Shown here one piece after another: positions 13,295-13,388 of a stretch of 13,388 bases of DNA. Each line of letters starts with the position of its first letter. Within the stretch, counting starts at the first letter, position 1. Below the pieces are notes generated by a model. That model did no database searches. It saw only the letters and a list, made by a program, of their open reading frames with translations, and had not been told where the DNA came from. This DNA comes from CAZPZZ01 sp964591245. Lineage in GTDB: Bacteria > Acidobacteriota > Vicinamibacteria > Vicinamibacterales > UBA8438. The position numbers and the translations under genes were made by a program. The stretch is from the NCBI GenBank assembly GCA_964591245.1, contig CAZPZZ010000113.1, positions 1 through 13,388 on the forward strand, given 5' to 3'.

Positions 13295-13388
13295 ACGGCC
13301 GAGCCAGTCCTTAGAATGTCCGGCAGCCTTGTGGCTCTCAGGACAGATATTGAAGGCATAAAGACTCGGCCTTCTACCACATACAAAA

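Noticed and set aside
13168..13386. N-terminal extension of the RiPP precursor to the window edge
   Set aside because: The leader homology starts at the ATG 13167/13170 pair with a good Shine-Dalgarno, and the upstream stretch carries the promoter and dyads.
1..13388. CRISPR arrays, IS elements, integrase or transposase genes
   Set aside because: No regularly spaced repeats, terminal inverted repeats with transposase, or recombinase motifs were seen on either strand.

Overview
The window looks like a stretch of a GC-rich, non-model bacterial chromosome, probably a draft or metagenome-assembled genome because a run of Ns marks a scaffold join at 10112-10121. The gene families point to Acidobacteriota (Vicinamibacteria-like), with Planctomycetota or Gemmatimonadota as alternatives. 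They include a PSD/PSCyt (DUF1592-type) cytochrome-like protein beside an HXXSHH (DUF1552) protein, a VWFA-related secreted protein of the kind expanded in Acidobacteriota, and many small exported proteins. This assignment is inferred from family distribution and rests on no database search.

Layout. Positions 1-340 hold the 3' end of an unknown Lys/Ala-rich-tailed gene, an intact tRNA-Pro(GGG) and its terminator. An exported cupin protein (595-1131) follows, then a decayed second copy of the tRNA-Pro sequence (1284-1348) and an exported DUF4168-like protein (1501-1893). A clear three-gene operon occupies 2139-7933: the DUF1592-type protein with two CXXCH motifs, the Tat-type DUF1552 protein, and an exported ankyrin-repeat protein 4 nt behind it. 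A VWFA-related protein converges on it from the minus strand (7993-8916).

The second half is more accessory in character. Two XRE-type regulators that share a distinctive TE-x-x-WHVGH N-terminus point away from each other across the N gap. The left one (9789-10067, minus) is followed 6 nt later by an orphan 240-aa protein with an HTH-like N-terminus. The right one (10451-10735, plus) overlaps an FHA-domain protein (10719-11273), which is followed by a DUF3303-like protein (11306-11602). The space between the two regulators holds a G10 tract at one start codon, a small dyad, an AT-rich block and a string of hairpins. After a perfect 14-bp inverted repeat comes a convergent membrane-anchored protein that looks like a split-barrel oxidoreductase relative (11774-12451, minus).

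At the right edge lies a Nif11-type RiPP precursor (12835-13167, minus). It has a textbook leader ending LSDEELDAVAGG and a cysteine-free, arginine-rich 45-residue core. Its predicted promoter overlaps one copy of a 13-bp dyad, and a second copy lies downstream, which suggests a dedicated repressor. No modification or export enzyme lies inside the window; if they exist they lie beyond the right edge or elsewhere in the genome. The best candidates for something new are this precursor with its operators and the divergent XRE pair with the FHA protein.
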